From the NCBI RefSeq assembly GCF_020687685.1, contig NZ_JAJEWM010000001.1, positions 124,001 to 188,000 of the forward strand: a DNA stretch of 64,000 nt. Direction: 5' to 3'. The notes below the pieces were generated by a model that did no database searches, was not told the origin of the DNA, and saw only the letters and a list, made by a program, of their open reading frames with translations. The position numbers and the translations under genes were made by a program. Of this stretch, positions 23,674 through 31,339 are shown piece by piece (position 1 is the first letter of the stretch; the number at the start of each line of letters is the position of its first letter). The DNA is from Tessaracoccus sp. OS52. Its GTDB lineage: Bacteria > Actinomycetota > Actinomycetes > Propionibacteriales > Propionibacteriaceae.

Positions 23674-23696
23674 GTTACCGCCTCTGAGGCGAAAAC
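23674..23696. promoter_or_regulatory. Candidate NrtR operator between nadA and the NUDIX regulator gene
   Basis: A perfect core CGCCTC-T-GAGGCG (23679-23691) is flanked symmetrically by GTT (23674-23676) and AAC (23694-23696), giving a 23-base imperfect palindrome. It lies in the only divergent intergenic region of the nad locus. Assignment to NrtR is inference from position. Confidence 0.5.
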
Positions 23697-23712
23697 TGGT
23701 TGGAACTGTAGC

Positions 23713-24456
23713 ATGCGAGCCATGACCAGACCGCCTGTCCGCGATTCGGCGGGCGCCGCGCTGTACCGGCACGAGGCCATCGGCGCCGTGCTCCAGGTCC
23801 GGCGCACCGATCCCGCCGGTGGACCCGGCGTGTCCGCGCGGCTGTGCGTCCTCCTTGCGCGGCGCTCCAGCGAACCCTTCGAGGGCCGGTTCGCGCTGCC
23901 CAGCGGACCGGTCGAGCCGGGGGAGAGCCTGGAGGAATCCGTGCTCAGGCATCTGGCGGAGAAGCTCGACGTCGCCGGTCTCACCCATCTGGAGCAGCTC
24001 GGGACCAGCTCCGACCCCGGTCGCGATCCTGCCCAGCGCACGATCGGCACGAACTATCTGGGTCTCGTCCCCACCTCCAGCGAACCCCCGTTGCCGGAGC
24101 GCGCCGCCTGGGTGCCGGTGGAGGGGTTGCCCGAGATGGCCTTCGACCACGCCCGGGTCGTCGCCGACGCCGTCGGCCGGCTGCGGGCCAAGCTCAGCTA
24201 CACCAACCTCGGCTTCGCGCTCATGCCGGCGGAGTTCACCATCGCCGAACTACGGGACGCCTACGTGGCGGCCCTCGGGCACGACGTCGCGCCCACGAAC
24301 CTGCAGCGGGTGCTGACCCGCCGCGGGCAGCTCGTGTCCACGGGTGAACTGAAGCGACCCGGCTCCCACGGGGGGCGGCCCGCGCGTCGCTTCCGGTTCC
24401 GGGACCACAGGCTCGTGGTGACCGATCCCTTCGCCGTGCTCCGCCCCGACGCCTGA
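23713..24456 (+). CDS. nrtR: NrtR-type NUDIX transcriptional regulator of NAD synthesis
   Basis: The 247-residue protein has an N-terminal NUDIX domain (about 1-140) and a C-terminal winged helix (about 150-235; [41 protein letters not shown]). This is the NrtR layout. The NUDIX box [23 protein letters not shown] departs from REUxEExGU: the RE Glu is His and one EE Glu is Lys. The domain should therefore bind ADP-ribose or a related nucleotide rather than hydrolyse it, as in known NrtR repressors. It is divergent from nadABC. Starts at 23713 or 23722 are both possible; the later one begins MTRPP. Confidence 0.88.
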   Translation: MRAMTRPPVRDSAGAALYRHEAIGAVLQVRRTDPAGGPGVSARLCVLLARRSSEPFEGRFALPSGPVEPGESLEESVLRHLAEKLDVAGLTHLEQLGTSSDPGRDPAQRTIGTNYLGLVPTSSEPPLPERAAWVPVEGLPEMAFDHARVVADAVGRLRAKLSYTNLGFALMPAEFTIAELRDAYVAALGHDVAPTNLQRVLTRRGQLVSTGELKRPGSHGGRPARRFRFRDHRLVVTDPFAVLRPDA

Positions 24457-24476
24457 GGCCGGCGTTGCGGCCCTGG

Positions 24477-24612
24477 CTGTGCGTTCTGTGCTCGATGCTG
24501 GAGCAGCGAACGACCAGCTAGCCCGACGACGGGGGTCTCGACACGCCAACTCGTTCCTCGTCGGCTACTCGAGCAGCGGGGTCTCGACACGCCGACTCGT
24601 TCCTTGTCGGCC
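24477..24612. repeat. Intergenic repeat fragments (families C and B)
   Basis: The 24457-24762 gap opens with GTGCGTTCTGTGCTC followed by GGAGCAGCGAACG, a degenerate hairpin of family C. Next come two copies of GGGTCTCGACACGCC plus AACTCGTTCCTCGTCGG-like sequence (24532-24563 and 24579-24610), spaced about 47 bp, of family B. No gene is seen here. The promoter and leader of the next gene follow. Confidence 0.75.
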
Positions 24613-24644
24613 ACCTGGCCAGGAACGGGAGCGCCATCCATGGC

Positions 24645-24669
24645 AACCGTTCCCGCACCTCGGCGCGTG
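24645..24669 (+). promoter_or_regulatory. Predicted ECF promoter of membrane-protein gene 3 (AACC-N17-CGTG)
   Basis: GGCAACC, with AACC at 24645-24648, is followed after 17 bases by CGTG at 24666-24669 and then TACGGGTCAGG. The same arrangement precedes the sigma gene at 26390, down to the following GTCAGG. Confidence 0.5.
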
Positions 24670-24762
24670 TACGGGTCAGGAGAGGCGAACCGACCCGGTC
24701 ACCGATCTCCTCCGCGAGTCCTTCCCCCTCGCGGACCTGACTTCCACTCCACAGGAGATGCG

Positions 24763-26271
24763 ATGAGCGAGACCCAGATCTCTAACCTCCTGCGGGACGC
24801 CGCCCCAGGCGCCCCGCTGCTGCCGGACCTCGGTGACAAGGTCCGCAAGGGCCACCGTCGGCGCCGGACCATGCAGGCCGTCGCCGCGGGCACGGGGCTG
24901 GTGGCGCTCGGCGTGCCGCTGGCGTTCCAGCTCGGCTCCGTGCTGAACCCGTCGCTCGACGCCAACCCGCTCCCGCCGGTCATCAACCCGGCCGATCCGA
25001 GCCGCACGCCTTCCCCCACGCAGGCTCCGACCACCGACGAGCCGACAGCGGCCCCGACTTCCCCCGTCGGCAACCCCGCCCTCCTCACCCCGGAGGTCTG
25101 CTTCGACGCCGTCGGCACCACCACCGAGACTGCGGACGCCACCATCCCCGAGGGCGCGACCAGGATGTGGTTGTGCTCTGGGGACCAGGAGCCCGGCATT
25201 CCCACCTTCGGCGCCCCTGAGCCTTTCGTCGGAAACCTCGACGAGATCATCAGGGGGGTCAACACGCAGCCGCTTGCACCCCTGCGCGAGTACTGCGGCG
25301 ACGGTACTGACTATGTCTGGGACTACACCATGGTCCTCGAGTACCCGGACCGCGAGCCCTTCGTCATCAGCACCGCCAGCGACCCCTGCGCGCCTGTGGT
25401 CCACAACGCGGCCGACGGTCGCGGCGCGGCCGACGGGTTCTTCACCGCCGCCCGTGAGCTCATCTACGGGCAGCGCCAGGAGTTCGACTACTCTTACGCC
25501 GGCAACGAGGAAGTCTGCCTCGAGGCCCGTTCCCTGATGACGCAGTCGCTCTACGACATGGTCGGGGGCGTCGTCTGCGGTGTCGAACCCGAAAAGGACG
25601 CCGACAAGGCCCACGTGGTCACCAGGCCGCTGCCCGACGAGATCTTCCGCCGGATCTACCAGGAGGCGACGGCGAACGCCACGCAAGCGCCGGCCCACGG
25701 TCTGCCCGAATTCGTGCAGACCATCGTGCTGTCCTCGAAGCACGGGGATCCCATGACGCTCTATCGCTGGGCTGACGGCGGTTTCTACTACCGGGAGGGC
25801 GTCACGTGGATGGCCTGGCACCCATCCGCCGGACTCCAGAGCGACCTCGCCCAGCTGTTCGAGGGCACCCGTACCGAACCGTTCGGCCTAGAGGACCAGT
25901 TCGTGAACGTCTGCATGGACCCCAACCAGCTCACGACCGCCTTCCCTGTGCAGACGTTCGGCCGGTTCGGTGCCTGCGTCGAGAACGACGGCGTCTACAG
26001 CTTCATGGAGGCGCCGACCCACCTGGGGGCAGCCTGGAGCGATGAGATCCGGGACGCTGGCGAGACCATCCCCAGCACCCGGGAGCCCGAGTTCACAGGC
26101 CACTACCTCGTCGTCGGTGATGCCGATGGCCGCTTCGCCCAGCTCTACGTCGCCAGCACCGGAGACCTGGTCTGGGACACCGACGAGCTCATGGTGGAGG
26201 GCCTCCGGATGAAGACCACCCCCAGCGCCGAACTGCTGCTGTGGATGCGGGAGGTCGGGATCAATGTCTAG
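24763..26271 (+). CDS. Single-pass membrane protein of the sigma-linked family (copy 3)
   Basis: The 502-residue protein has a cytoplasmic tail (MSETQISNLL, DLGDKVRKGHRRRR), a membrane helix (about 38-58) and a Pro/Thr stalk with PSRTPSPTQAPTTDEPTAAP. The first outer domain has RMWLCSGDQEP near 136 and MVLEYPDRE near 191. A second module (about 266-368) has VGGVVCG, LPDEIFRRIYQEATANA, HGDPMTLYRW and WMAWHPSAGL. A C-terminal domain ends DTGDLVWDTDEL-like, here STGDLVWDTDEL. It is highly similar to the 26903 product, so the two probably arose by duplication. ATG 24763 has AGGAG upstream. It precedes sigma 3, which has its own predicted promoter. Function as a sensor or anti-sigma factor is inferred. 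Confidence 0.75.
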   Translation: MSETQISNLLRDAAPGAPLLPDLGDKVRKGHRRRRTMQAVAAGTGLVALGVPLAFQLGSVLNPSLDANPLPPVINPADPSRTPSPTQAPTTDEPTAAPTSPVGNPALLTPEVCFDAVGTTTETADATIPEGATRMWLCSGDQEPGIPTFGAPEPFVGNLDEIIRGVNTQPLAPLREYCGDGTDYVWDYTMVLEYPDREPFVISTASDPCAPVVHNAADGRGAADGFFTAARELIYGQRQEFDYSYAGNEEVCLEARSLMTQSLYDMVGGVVCGVEPEKDADKAHVVTRPLPDEIFRRIYQEATANATQAPAHGLPEFVQTIVLSSKHGDPMTLYRWADGGFYYREGVTWMAWHPSAGLQSDLAQLFEGTRTEPFGLEDQFVNVCMDPNQLTTAFPVQTFGRFGACVENDGVYSFMEAPTHLGAAWSDEIRDAGETIPSTREPEFTGHYLVVGDADGRFAQLYVASTGDLVWDTDELMVEGLRMKTTPSAELLLWMREVGINV

Positions 26272-26345
26272 CCCCGCCATCCGCATCGCGCAGCACAAGC
26301 CGGCACCACGCGTCACAGGTCCAGAATTCGTCGCAGGATCGTGGC

Positions 26346-26370
26346 AACCTATCCACACCGACGCAGCGTT
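26346..26370 (+). promoter_or_regulatory. Predicted ECF promoter of sigma gene 3 (AACC-N17-CGTT)
   Basis: GGCAACC with AACC at 26346-26349 is followed after 17 bases by CGTT at 26367-26370. It lies in the gap between membrane-protein gene 3 and sigma 3. The ATG is 20 bases after the box. It also argues against a start at 26264, because a message from this promoter would not include it. Confidence 0.55.
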
Positions 26371-26389
26371 TATAGGTCAGGAGGGGGAC

Positions 26390-26896
26390 ATGACCGAACT
26401 GCAGGCCGAGGGCTCGCTGGGGTTCGACGGCTTCCTCCGTGAGCGCTCGGGCCGCCTCTGGCGGGCAGCGTGGCTCCTCACCGGCGATGCCCAGCACGCC
26501 GAGGACCTCGTGCAGACCGCGCTGGTCAAGACCTACTCCCGCTACCCGAGCATGAACGACGACGACCACTACGAGGCCTACGTGCGAAAGACCATCTACC
26601 GCACCTTCGTGTCCTGGTGGCGGCGTCTGAGCTGGCGCAACGAGTTTGCCTCCGACTCGCAGTCCGACTCCGCGAGCCGCGAGCTGAACCCGGAGATGAG
26701 TTTGGACGTGGCCCGCGCGCTGGATGAGCTTCCCCGCATGCAGCGCTCGGTCGTCGTCCTGAGGTACTTCGAGGACCGCTCGGTCCCCGAAGTCGCAGAC
26801 CTCCTCGGTATCTCCGAGGGCACGGTCAAGTCCTACGCCCACCGTGCGTGCGAGACGCTTCGCGGCTCGCTCCACCTGATCACCCAGAAGGCGTGA
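26390..26896 (+). CDS. SigE-family ECF RNA polymerase sigma factor (copy 3)
   Basis: The 168-residue sigma factor is paralogous to those at 15808 and 19522. Region 2 reads GRLWRAAWLLTGDAQHAEDLVQTALVKTYSRYPS and WWRRLSWRNEF; region 4 reads LPRMQRSVVVLRYFEDRSVPEVADLLGISEGTVKSYAHRACETL. ATG 26390 is chosen because of the AGGAGGGGG ribosome site. An in-frame ATG at 26264, overlapping the previous stop (ATGTCTAG), would add 42 residues without sigma similarity. The next gene starts seven bases after the stop, forming a sigma/membrane-protein pair. Confidence 0.92.
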   Translation: MTELQAEGSLGFDGFLRERSGRLWRAAWLLTGDAQHAEDLVQTALVKTYSRYPSMNDDDHYEAYVRKTIYRTFVSWWRRLSWRNEFASDSQSDSASRELNPEMSLDVARALDELPRMQRSVVVLRYFEDRSVPEVADLLGISEGTVKSYAHRACETLRGSLHLITQKA

Positions 26897-26902
26897 GGAG
26901 CC

Positions 26903-28432
26903 ATGAGCGAGCGGGAGATCTCCCAGATCCTCAAGAACGCAGCGCCCGGTGCCCCCGGCCTGCCCGACCTCGGCGAGAAGGTCCGCAAGGGCCACCGCCG
27001 GCGTCGCGCGGGTCAGGGAGCACTCGCGGCACTCGGCCTGGTGGCGCTGGGGGTCCCGCTCGCGTTGCAGCTCTCATCCTTGGGCGGACCCACGCAGACC
27101 ACTCCCATCCCGCCGCCGGTCGCGGCCTCCCCGACGGAGCTCCCTTCGCAGACCCCGACGGAGCAGTCGCCGTCGCCCGAGCCGACGGCGTCGCCGACCG
27201 ATCCCGCAACCCCACTCGACCAGGCGCTGTTCGCCGAGCGCGTCATGTCACCGGTGTGCGAGGACGCGGCGGGCACCGTAAGCGGATTCCCCGAAGCCCG
27301 GATCCCCGACGGCGTGACCCGGATGTGGCTGTGCTCGAACGACCAGGAACCTGTCGTGCCCGTCTACGGCGCGCCGGAGCCCATCATCGGTGACTTCGCG
27401 GAGATCATCTCGCTTGTCAACGACGCACCCGCCAGAACCCTCCCGGAATCCTGCGAGACCGAAGGCGACGGAAGGTTCGGCTACGTCGTCGTCCTCGAGT
27501 ACCCCGATCGCGACCGCATGGTGGTCAACACCACCAACGTGGATTGCCTCCGCGTGGTCGACGACGGCGCGCAGACCGGCCGGGGTGACGGGCTGGCCTT
27601 CTTCGAGGCCGTCCTGGAGAAACTCAACGTCCAGCGGCAGACCCTTGACTACGCATTCACCGGCGACGAGAACCTCTGCCTCGAGGCCACATCGATCGTC
27701 ACCCGCTCCATCTACGACATGGTGCACGGCGCGGCCTGCGGCGTCGACCCTTCGTCCACCACCCCGTCCGAGGGCGTCATCCGCAATCCGATTCCCGACG
27801 ACCTCATCACCCGCATCCGTGAGGAGGCGACGGCGAACGCCGCGCAACCGCCGGGCCAGGGCTTGCCGAGGTTCTCGCAGACCATCGTGCTGACCAGCCG
27901 CCACGGCGATCCGATGACGATGTACCGCTGGCCGGACGGCTCGTTCTTCTTCCAGGAGGGGTTCACCTGGATGGCCTGGACCCCGTCGTCGGAACTGGCC
28001 GCGGAGATCGCGCCCTACTTCGATGGGATGCGCACCGAGATGTTCGCCGAGCCACTGGAGCCGGATGTGTGCATGAACCCCGAGGTCGTTCCCGCGCCGG
28101 CGTTCCCGGCCGACGCCGACGATGCCGGTGCCTGCGTGATGGTCGGCGACGCGGTCTACGAGTACCACCCCATGCCCAGCGACTACTTCGCGACCTTCGC
28201 CGAGGAGATCCAGGCGAACGCCGTCGAGATCGCGGCCGCCGACGAGCCCGGCTTCACCAACAGCTGGATCGTCCTCACAGACCAGGAGGGCCGCGTGTTC
28301 CAGCTCTACGTCGCCGACACCGGGGACCTCGTCTGGGACACCGACGAGCTGATGAACCAGAACCGCCGGCTGACGGCGACGCCGTCGGACCAGATCCTTG
28401 AGTGGCTGAGGGGAGTGGGGGTCGATGTATAG
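26903..28432 (+). CDS. Single-pass membrane protein coupled to sigma 3 (copy 4)
   Basis: The 509-residue protein has a cytoplasmic tail (MSEREISQIL, DLGEKVRKGHRRRR), a membrane helix (about 38-58) and a long Pro/Ser/Thr stalk (about 65-105). Its outer domain has RMWLCSNDQEP near 141 and VVLEYPDRDRM near 196. A module (about 271-376) has VHGAACG, IPDDLITRIREEATANA, HGDPMTMYRW and WMAWTPSSELAAEIAPYF, and a C-terminal domain has DTGDLVWDTDEL. It is collinear with the 24763 product throughout. It directly follows sigma 3, and its last eight bases (ATGTATAG) contain the start of a small membrane ORF. Anti-sigma or sensor function is inferred from linkage. Confidence 0.77.
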   Translation: MSEREISQILKNAAPGAPGLPDLGEKVRKGHRRRRAGQGALAALGLVALGVPLALQLSSLGGPTQTTPIPPPVAASPTELPSQTPTEQSPSPEPTASPTDPATPLDQALFAERVMSPVCEDAAGTVSGFPEARIPDGVTRMWLCSNDQEPVVPVYGAPEPIIGDFAEIISLVNDAPARTLPESCETEGDGRFGYVVVLEYPDRDRMVVNTTNVDCLRVVDDGAQTGRGDGLAFFEAVLEKLNVQRQTLDYAFTGDENLCLEATSIVTRSIYDMVHGAACGVDPSSTTPSEGVIRNPIPDDLITRIREEATANAAQPPGQGLPRFSQTIVLTSRHGDPMTMYRWPDGSFFFQEGFTWMAWTPSSELAAEIAPYFDGMRTEMFAEPLEPDVCMNPEVVPAPAFPADADDAGACVMVGDAVYEYHPMPSDYFATFAEEIQANAVEIAAADEPGFTNSWIVLTDQEGRVFQLYVADTGDLVWDTDELMNQNRRLTATPSDQILEWLRGVGVDV

Positions 28433-28598
28433 GGTCGCCAAGCCACAGCGGGTGCCGGCGCGTCCGCCGTCGGTGCTCCGCCCGGTCGCTCGCTTCGGTG
28501 TCACCACGCTCCTGCTCTTCCGGATCATGCGGATCGCGCTGGTCCTGCTCGCGCTCTTTTCGGTGGCCTTGATGGCCGCCCTGATGCTGCTCGACTGA
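28425..28598 (+). CDS. Small single-helix membrane protein overlapping membrane-protein gene 4
   Basis: A 57-codon frame starts at ATG 28425 inside the last codons of the preceding gene (ATGTATAG overlap) and ends at TGA 28596-28598. The first ~30 residues are basic and proline-rich (MYRVAKPQRVPARPPSVLRP). The rest is a strongly hydrophobic helix (about 27-55; TTLLLFRIMRIALVLLALFS). The overlap suggests translational coupling with the sigma 3 operon. It could be an accessory membrane subunit. I do not recognise it, and its small size leaves some chance that it is not expressed. Confidence 0.5.
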   Translation: MYRVAKPQRVPARPPSVLRPVARFGVTTLLLFRIMRIALVLLALFSVALMAALMLLD

Positions 28599-28631
28599 CT
28601 GCCGCTTGAGCGGAGCGCCTGCCGCCCACCC

Positions 28632-29222
28632 GTTGATCGAGTAGCGCCGCGTGAGCGCCAGCGAACCGGCCGCGTGTCGAGATCAGTCGTCACGCGGGGG
28701 CTTGGTCTCGACACGCCGGGCTTCGCCGCGGCTACTTGACCAGCGGGTCTCCGGTGATCGAGTAGCGCCGCGTGAGCGTCAGCGAGCCGGCCGCCCACCC
28801 GGTGATCGAGTAGCGCCGCGTGAGCGCCAGCGAACCGGCCGCGTGTCGAGATCAGTCGTCACGCGGGGGCTTGGTCTCGACACGCCGGGCTTCGCCGCGG
28901 CTGCTCGACCAGCGGGTCTCCGGTGATCGAGTAGCGCCGCGTGAGCGCCAGCGAGCCGGCCGCGTGTCGAGATCAGTCGTCACGCGGGGGCTTGGTCTCG
29001 ACACGCCGGGCTTCGCCGCGGCTACTCGACCAGCGGGCCTCCGTTGATCGAGTAGCGCCGCGTGAGCGCCAGCGAGCCGGCCGCCCACCCCGTTGATCGA
29101 GTAGCGCCGCGTGAGCGTCAGCGAACCGGCCGCGTGTCGAGATCACTTTTCACGCTTCGCCGCGGCCACTCGACCAGCGGGCCTCCGTTGATCGAGCAGC
29201 GCCGCGTGTCGAGACCCACCTC
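28632..29222. repeat. Intergenic tandem repeats, family B (CGAGTAGC / CTCGACACG hairpins)
   Basis: About five full or truncated units begin TGATCGAGTAGCGCCGCGTG. Full units continue through CGCGTGTCGAGATCAGTCG and TTGGTCTCGACACGCCGGG to GCTACTCGACCAGCGG, with a period of about 121 bp. CGAGTAGC pairs with GCTACTCG, and CGTGTCGAGA with TCTCGACACG, so each unit is a nested inverted repeat. Truncated units stop at CCGGCCGCCCACCC. No gene is supported in 28599-29251; reading frames crossing it are repeat artefacts. Confidence 0.88.
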
Positions 29223-29251
29223 GTCGGCGCAGTCTCCAGCACAATGGGCGG

Positions 29252-29785
29252 GTGCCCGACGACCTCGCCCGACTCCTCGACTCCCTGACGCCGGGCATCA
29301 TCGCCGTCGACGGCCCGTCCGGGTCCGGCAAGACCACTTACGCGCAGGTCGTCGCCCACGAGCTGCACAATCGGACCGGCAGCATTCCACAAACGGTTCA
29401 CATGGACGACCTCTATCCTGGCTGGGACGGACTCGCGCAGGCCGTTGACCTTCTCACCGAGTGTGTCCTGGAGCCGCTGTCACAGGGTCGTGATGGTGCG
29501 TTCCGGCGCTGGGACTGGCTGGCGGGGGAGCGGGCCGAGCTGATTACCGTTCCAACCGCGGACTGGATCCTTGTCGAGGGCGTCGGTTCCGGATCCGCAT
29601 CCTGCCGACCGCACCTGACCGCGCTCATCTGGCTCGAGGCAGACCGTGAGGTTCGGATGGCCAGGGGGATCGCGCGCGACGGCGAATCGTTCCGCCCGTT
29701 CTGGGAGCGGTGGGCGCAACAGGAGGAGGTCCTGTTCGCCCACGAGGCCACGCGCGAGCACGCGGACCTGATCATTCGTACCTGA
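29252..29785 (+). CDS. P-loop nucleoside/uridine kinase-like protein
   Basis: The 177-residue protein has a Walker A motif GPSGSGKTTYAQ at about residues 20-31, a substrate segment VHMDDLYPGWDGL, a Walker B-like WILVEGVG, and an R-rich lid (REVRMARGIARDG). This is the fold of small (d)NMP or uridine kinases. The substrate is not determinable; uridine/cytidine kinase-like is the closest description. GTG 29252 is the only start that keeps the N-terminal strand and P-loop. It stands alone on the plus strand between repeats and a minus-strand gene. Confidence 0.75.
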   Translation: MPDDLARLLDSLTPGIIAVDGPSGSGKTTYAQVVAHELHNRTGSIPQTVHMDDLYPGWDGLAQAVDLLTECVLEPLSQGRDGAFRRWDWLAGERAELITVPTADWILVEGVGSGSASCRPHLTALIWLEADREVRMARGIARDGESFRPFWERWAQQEEVLFAHEATREHADLIIRT

Positions 29786-29922
29786 TCTCTGCGAGCTCTC
29801 GAACGCGGACTTCCTGTGCGGTTTGGGCCGGGCGCCGGCCCGGGCGTCGGGCCCCGCGCCCGTGGCGCGTCGGCCGCATCGGGAGCATCGGGTGCGACAC
29901 CGTCGACGGCGCGCTCCGGTGC

Positions 29923-30837
29923 TCATGCGCAGTCGCCGCATCGACTCGCCCCGCCGGCCCACCCTCGGGACCTGAGCACGTCCAGGACCTCCGCCGCGAC
30001 GGCGCACGCGCGCCCGGTCACGTCGTCCCAGCCGTAGCGAAGCGTGGTGTACCCACCGATGGCCAGGCGGTTGTCGCGGGACATGTCCCGGAACGATTCC
30101 TCGTGGCCGAGTCGGCCATCCAGTTCCGCAACCAGCCGGAACTCCTCCCACACGCAGTCAGAGCGGGTCCGCGCGACCAGCGGCACCTGCCGTGCCGGTT
30201 CCGGGATGCGATGGGGACGGATGACACGTTGCTGGAACCACCACTCCAGCACCGACTCCACGCCCGCCGACGACTCCGCACACAACTGCCGGAGCACCGC
30301 TTGATGCCGCGCCCGGTCCGTCGCGTCCAACTGTTTGGTCAACTTCTCGGCGACGGTGAGTCGCTCGGCCAGCGCGCGAGCTGCGACGTGCACCACCTCG
30401 TCCGCGCTCGATCCCCGCGCGAGGTCCACCAGCGCGACCTCCACAGAGGTGCGCCGGGGAGTCAGGCGCCCCTCACGGGCCGCGCGCTTGAACACGACCC
30501 GCACCGCGTCGCCACCTATCGCCACCAGCGACCGCTTCCGCTGATGGTAGATGGTGATGGTTCCCGGCTCCCGCTTGTCGAATCCGTACAGATGGGCGGC
30601 GGCGGAGCCGGAGATGACGCCCGTCTCGCCTGCGCGCAGCAGTCCGGCCCAACACCAACTCAGCCACGACGGCGGCGTCACGCAGTAGAGCCCCGGCGCC
30701 ATCGTCGTCCAGCCGCGGATCCAGCGCCGCATGGGCTTGCCGTGCCGGTCGAACCGTCTCACCTGGGCCCGGGTGAGCACCCCCGCCTGCTCCCGCGCAA
30801 GCCGCCACAACCCCTCGGCTGGTTCCCTCGTCGCCAT
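29923..30837 (-). CDS. AbiEi-like winged helix plus DUF559 (endonuclease-like) protein
   Basis: The 304-residue protein has an N-terminal winged-helix segment like the AbiEi antitoxin domain (LWRLAREQAGVLTRAQVRRFDRHGKPMRRWIRG, then GLYCVTPP and ISGSAAAHLYGFDKREPGTITIYH). Its C-terminal domain has the DUF559/very-short-patch-repair-like pattern CVWEEFRLVAELDGRLGH and DMSRDNRLAIGGYTTLRYGWDDV, where Glu-x-Asp may be part of a PD-(D/E)xK site. Proteins of this kind are frequent orphans in actinobacteria. No partner toxin gene is adjacent, so a toxin-antitoxin role is not supported here. ATG 30837 starts the conserved part; the frame extends upstream into repeats. Confidence 0.7.
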   Translation of the reverse strand: MATREPAEGLWRLAREQAGVLTRAQVRRFDRHGKPMRRWIRGWTTMAPGLYCVTPPSWLSWCWAGLLRAGETGVISGSAAAHLYGFDKREPGTITIYHQRKRSLVAIGGDAVRVVFKRAAREGRLTPRRTSVEVALVDLARGSSADEVVHVAARALAERLTVAEKLTKQLDATDRARHQAVLRQLCAESSAGVESVLEWWFQQRVIRPHRIPEPARQVPLVARTRSDCVWEEFRLVAELDGRLGHEESFRDMSRDNRLAIGGYTTLRYGWDDVTGRACAVAAEVLDVLRSRGWAGGASRCGDCA

Positions 30838-30966
30838 CACGCCCCACACTCTGGTCGCGCTCACCCCGTCGCCGTCACCGGACCCGGGACCTGTGGACAA
30901 GTCCGCGGAAGCGATGGCTCGACGCCGGTCTGCATCGTTCCGGGCCCCGGCCGTGCGGTGTAGTCG

Positions 30967-31330
30967 TCGGCGTGGCTGTGCGTTCTGTGCTCGGTTGTGG
31001 AGCACGGATCGCACACCGGCACACCGACGCTACGGCGCGGCGAAGCCTGGAGGTGATCGTCGGCGTGGCTGTGCGTTCTGTGCTCGGTCGTGGAGCACGG
31101 ATCGCACACCGGCACACCGACGCGACGGCGCGGCGAAGCCTGAAGGTGACCGTCGGCGTGGCTGTGCGTTCTGTGCTCGGTCGTGGAGCACGGATCGCAC
31201 ACCGACGCGACGGCGCGGCGAAGCCTGGAGGTGACCGTCGGCGTGGCTGTGCGTTCTGCGCTCGGTCGTGGAGCACGGATCGCACACCGGCGCGACGGCG
31301 CGGCGACGCCCGGAGGTGACCGTCGGCCGG
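30967..31330. repeat. 93-bp tandem repeats, family C (GTGCGTTCTGTGCTC)
   Basis: Four units start with GTGGCTGTGCGTTCTGTGCT at 30972, 31065, 31158 and 31243 (spacing 93, 93, 85). The third unit lacks an 8-bp CGGCACAC segment. Each continues with GGTCGTGGAGCACGGATCGC and GACGGCGCGGCGAAGCC and ends near AGGTGACCGTCGGC. GTGCTC pairs locally with GAGCAC. No gene is supported between 30838 and 31339. A related single hairpin lies at 38696-38734 and a fragment at 24477. Confidence 0.88.
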
Positions 31331-31339
31331 ACGGTCGGA

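Noticed and set aside
26264-26389. Longer start for sigma 3 at the ATG overlapping the previous stop
   Set aside because: The extra 42 residues have no sigma similarity. The predicted promoter and the strong ribosome site lie downstream of that ATG.
16323-28432. Classical zinc anti-sigma (ZAS) domain in the sigma-linked membrane proteins
   Set aside because: The cytoplasmic tails are only 35-38 residues and contain no HxxxCxxC motif.
28651-29088. Short proteins encoded in the family B repeats on both strands
   Set aside because: Frames repeat the same peptide with each DNA unit and run through inverted repeats; no ribosome sites.
29923-30837. A complete AbiE toxin-antitoxin pair
   Set aside because: Only the AbiEi-like winged-helix protein is present; no AbiEii nucleotidyltransferase gene is adjacent.
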